Assembly: GCA_947464955.1 (NCBI GenBank)
Contig: CANHZI010000011.1
Coordinates: 1 to 46,524, forward strand
Direction: 5' to 3'
Length of the DNA: 46,524 nt
Origin: Oxalobacteraceae bacterium
Lineage (GTDB): Bacteria; Pseudomonadota; Gammaproteobacteria; Burkholderiales; Burkholderiaceae_D
Shown here: positions 43,812 to 46,524 of the stretch, piece by piece
Position numbering within the stretch: the first letter of the stretch is position 1
Layout of the letters: every line of letters begins with the position of its first letter
Made by a program: the position numbers and the translations under genes
The notes under the pieces: model-generated
What the model was told of the DNA's origin: nothing
What the model saw: the letters and a program-made list of their open reading frames with translations, nothing else
Database searches by the model: none

Positions 43812-44828
43812 ATGAATCCCTTAGATCAAATTGTTGCTCAAGCGATTGCTGATTTTGCTGCTGCGCCTGACGCTGCGGCTTTAGAAAATGCAAAAGCGCT
43901 TTACCTCGGAAAGTCTGGCCAGATCACCGAACAAATGAAAGGCTTGGGTAAGCTGGCTCCTGAAGAACGCAAAGCGCAAGGTGCCGTGATTAACGTCGCC
44001 AAAGAGCAAATTGAAAATGCGTTGACAGCACGTCGTGATGCGCTCGCCAATGCACAAATGGAAGCTCGTTTAAATGCAGAAGCGATTGACGTGACTTTGC
44101 CTGGTCGCGGCCGCGGTATGGGTGGCATTCATCCTGTAATGCGTACTTGGCAGCGTATCGAAGAAATTTTCCGTTCTATCGGTTTTGACGTGGCCGATGG
44201 CCCAGAAATCGAAAATGATTGGACCAACTTCACTGCACTTAACTCGCCAGAAAATCATCCAGCACGTTCGATGCAAGATACCTTCTATGTGGAAGGTAAT
44301 GACACTTCTGGCAAGCCTTTGTTATTGCGTACTCATACCAGCCCGATGCAAGTGCGTTTTGCGCGCATGAATAAGCCACCAATTAAGGTCATCGCGCCTG
44401 GTCGTACTTATCGTGTCGACAGCGATGCAACGCATTCGCCAATGTTCCATCAAGTCGAAGGTTTGTGGATTGCCGAGAACATCAGTTTTGCTGATCTCAA
44501 AGGCGTATATTTGAATTTTGTGAAAGCATTTTTTGAAACAGACGATTTGCAAGTACGCTTCCGACCATCATATTTCCCTTTCACCGAGCCATCTGCCGAG
44601 ATTGATATTGCCTTCGGTAGTGGTCCATTAAAAGGACGTTGGTTAGAAGTGTCTGGCTCTGGTCAAGTGCATCCAACTGTAATTAAGAACATGGGATTAG
44701 ACCCAGAGAAATACATTGGATTTGCGTTTGGTTCTGGTTTAGAGCGTTTAACGATGCTGCGCTATGGCATTAGCGATTTGCGCCTGTTCTATGAAGGCGA
44801 TTTGCGATTCCTGAAGCAGTTTAACTAA
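43812..44828 (+). CDS. pheS: Phenylalanyl-tRNA synthetase alpha subunit
   Basis: Catalytic subunit of the alpha2-beta2 enzyme. 338 aa. N-terminal coiled-coil arm (about 1-90), then the class II core: [14 protein letters not shown], motif 2 region [16 protein letters not shown], and motif 3 [18 protein letters not shown]. The start codon overlaps the stop of a 56-codon ORF (see findings). It is separated from pheT by 200 bases, unusually far because repeat copy 4 lies between them. Confidence 0.96.
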   Translation: MNPLDQIVAQAIADFAAAPDAAALENAKALYLGKSGQITEQMKGLGKLAPEERKAQGAVINVAKEQIENALTARRDALANAQMEARLNAEAIDVTLPGRGRGMGGIHPVMRTWQRIEEIFRSIGFDVADGPEIENDWTNFTALNSPENHPARSMQDTFYVEGNDTSGKPLLLRTHTSPMQVRFARMNKPPIKVIAPGRTYRVDSDATHSPMFHQVEGLWIAENISFADLKGVYLNFVKAFFETDDLQVRFRPSYFPFTEPSAEIDIAFGSGPLKGRWLEVSGSGQVHPTVIKNMGLDPEKYIGFAFGSGLERLTMLRYGISDLRLFYEGDLRFLKQFN

Positions 44829-44839
44829 TGGAGACATCT

Positions 44840-44945
44840 ATAAATCCAATTCTCGAGCGCATATTTTCGTTACAAAACCTCGCAATACCGACGTATTGCT
44901 CTGTTTTGTGCCTCAATCTGCATCTCGATAATCGAATTTCTAGAA
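44840..44945 (+). repeat. Dispersed palindromic repeat, copy 4 (between pheS and pheT)
   Basis: Starts ATAAATCCAATTCTCGAGCG, holds the central perfect hairpin GCAATAC-CGAC-GTATTGC (44882-44899) and CTGCATCTCGATAATCGAAT near its end. Closely matches the reverse complement of copy 2. Confidence 0.8.
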
Positions 44946-44990
44946 GCTCCATATGGAATATTTGTTTCGTCAAAATTAGACTCAATTTTT

Positions 44991-45006
44991 TGTACTTTAA
45001 AGTACA
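44991..45006. promoter_or_regulatory. 16-bp perfect palindrome upstream of pheT
   Basis: TGTACTTTAAAGTACA ends 22 bases before the pheT ATG. A second perfect palindrome, TCCATATGGA, lies about 35 bases upstream. Function unknown: operator, RNA hairpin or repeat remnant. Confidence 0.4.
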
Positions 45007-45028
45007 CCATCAACATCACGGTTGAATT

Positions 45029-46524
45029 ATGCAATTTTCTGAAAACTGGTTACGTACTATGGTCGATCCGAAGATGACTTCGGACGAGTTGTCTCATATG
45101 TTGACAATGGCAGGGCTTGAGGTGGAAGAGGTAGAACCTGTTGCTCCTCCATTTAGCAATGTGGTTGTCGCAGAGATCCGCGAGATCGCGAAACATCCAG
45201 ACGCAGATCGTTTGAATGTCTGCCAAGTAGATGTTGGTACTGGCACCTTGTTGAATATCGTCTGTGGCGCCCCCAACGTACGAGTAGGGATGAAAGTACC
45301 ATGTGCGATGGCAGGCGCTGTGTTGCCGCCAGGTGCAGACGGTAAACCGTTCTTGATTAAAGTCGGTAAACTGCGTGGTGTTGAATCGCAAGGCATGCTG
45401 TGTTCCGCACGTGAGTTGAAATTATCTGAAGATCATGGCGGTTTGATGGACTTGCCCGCAGATGCACCCGTTGGTCAAAACTTCCGTGATTATTATCAAC
45501 TCAACGACTTGAAATTCACGATTAAGCTGACGCCAAATAAGGCAGACTGCCTCTCTGTGCTAGGTGTGGCGCGTGAAGTTTCCGCTCTGACCGGTACACC
45601 ATTGAGTCTCCCTGAAGCGCACGTGGTGCCAGTGGCGTTGACTGAAAAATTGCCAGTCAAGATTAGTGCCCCTGATTTGTGTGGTCGCTTCGTCGGACGT
45701 GTGATCCGCGGTGTGAATGCGAAAGCGCCGACGCCAGATTGGATGAAGCAACGCCTAGAGCGCAGTGGTCAACGTTCGATTTCCGCATTGGTCGATATTT
45801 CTAACTACGTCATGTTGGAAATGGGCCGTCCAAGCCATGTATTTGATCTCGAAAAAATTCACGGTGGATTGGATGTACGTTGGGGTAAAAAAGGCGAAAG
45901 CTTGAAACTCTTAAACGGCAATACCATCGAAGTCGATGAGTGGGTTGGCGTGATCGCAGATCAAAAAGAAATTGAATCTTTAGCCGGCATCATGGGCGGT
46001 GATTCCACAGCCGTCACACTCGATACTGAAAACATTTATTTGGAATCAGCGTTCTGGTGGCCTCAGGCGATTCAAGGCCGCGCACGCAAATACAATTTCT
46101 CTACCGATGCAGCGCATCGCTATGAGCGTGGCGTGGACTTCGCCTCTGTGGTTGAACATGTTGAACGCATTACTGCGTTGATCGTGGAAATTTGTGGTGG
46201 CCCAGAGCACGTGAAGGTTGGTCCGATTGATGATCATATCGTGAACTTGCCGCAACGCTTACCGGTGAAAATGCGCACCGAGCGCGCCAATAAAGTGATT
46301 GGTGTGCCTTTCACTGATGCTCAGATCGCGGATATCTTTACCCGTCTTGGTTTGCAGTTCACGCAAGAACCAGGCTTGTTTTCTGTGACGCCACCATCCT
46401 ATCGTTTCGATATCGAAATCGAAGAAGATTTGATCGAAGAAGTGGTGCGCGTGTTTGGTTTTGAAAATATTCCTTCCTTGCCACCGGTTGCGCCAAACGC
46501 GATGTTGATCGCGCCAGAGAATAC
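45029..46524 (+). CDS. pheT: Phenylalanyl-tRNA synthetase beta subunit, N-terminal part (3' end outside window)
   Basis: Beta subunit for tRNA binding and editing. The frame is open from ATG 45029 ([14 protein letters not shown]) to the window end, 498 codons of an expected 800 or so. tRNA-binding OB domain at about 40-150 ([53 protein letters not shown]), then the B3/B4 editing domain ([20 protein letters not shown]) and the B5 domain ([19 protein letters not shown]). The SD is weak, and the start is far from pheS, so coupling to pheS translation looks broken. Confidence 0.94.
   Translation, partial: MQFSENWLRTMVDPKMTSDELSHMLTMAGLEVEEVEPVAPPFSNVVVAEIREIAKHPDADRLNVCQVDVGTGTLLNIVCGAPNVRVGMKVPCAMAGAVLPPGADGKPFLIKVGKLRGVESQGMLCSARELKLSEDHGGLMDLPADAPVGQNFRDYYQLNDLKFTIKLTPNKADCLSVLGVAREVSALTGTPLSLPEAHVVPVALTEKLPVKISAPDLCGRFVGRVIRGVNAKAPTPDWMKQRLERSGQRSISALVDISNYVMLEMGRPSHVFDLEKIHGGLDVRWGKKGESLKLLNGNTIEVDEWVGVIADQKEIESLAGIMGGDSTAVTLDTENIYLESAFWWPQAIQGRARKYNFSTDAAHRYERGVDFASVVEHVERITALIVEICGGPEHVKVGPIDDHIVNLPQRLPVKMRTERANKVIGVPFTDAQIADIFTRLGLQFTQEPGLFSVTPPSYRFDIEIEEDLIEEVVRVFGFENIPSLPPVAPNAMLIAPEN

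Overview
The window reads as chromosomal DNA of a betaproteobacterium of the order Burkholderiales, most likely Oxalobacteraceae (an Undibacterium-like organism). The assignment rests on gene order (pssA-leuA, rpsO-pnp, then tpiA-secG-tRNA-Leu-nuoA to nuoN followed by a DUF2818 gene and a Nudix gene), on protein sequences typical of that order, and on a base composition that looks moderate rather than GC-rich. No database search was possible, so the genus is inference. Nearly everything is core housekeeping; there is no prophage, integrase, transposase, CRISPR array or recognisable defence island.

Layout. (1) 1-7.2 kb: the 3' part of an acetyl-CoA synthetase gene, pssA (phospholipid synthesis), a leucine-codon-rich leader ORF and leuA (leucine synthesis), rpsO and pnp (ribosome and RNA decay). 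(2) 7.2-25.7 kb: a quinone oxidoreductase, tpiA, secG, tRNA-Leu(GAG) and a complete 14-gene complex I operon nuoABCDEFGHIJKLMN, with DUF2818 and Nudix hydrolase genes appended and a bidirectional terminator. (3) 25.8-35.7 kb: ETF-ubiquinone oxidoreductase (feeds the same quinone pool as complex I), an SDR dehydrogenase, a secreted GH5 cellulase with two CBM6 modules, a PAS-LuxR regulator divergent from scoAB (acetoacetate activation), and convergent bdhA (3-hydroxybutyrate dehydrogenase). ScoAB and BdhA together form a ketone-body / polyhydroxybutyrate utilisation module. An alpha/beta hydrolase and a RidA protein follow. (4) 35.7-46.5 kb: a RelA-type ppGpp synthetase, a small exported unknown protein, a CDF metal exporter, tRNA-Val(GAC), then the translation operon thrS-infC-rpmI-rplT-pheS-pheT (pheT runs off the end).

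I did not find a wholly new multi-gene system. The less ordinary material is non-coding: a family of about 100-118 bp palindromic intergenic repeats, four copies in 7 kb, one lying between pheS and pheT; a candidate leucine attenuator with runs of CTA codons and a promoter that would make its peptide leaderless; a bulged structured RNA ending in a T tract upstream of thrS; a tandem 30-bp repeat in front of scoAB beside a divergent PAS-LuxR gene; a pair of LacI/GalR-type operators upstream of the cellulase; a tRNA-Val with C33 and an A53-U61 pair; and an AUA start codon for infC.
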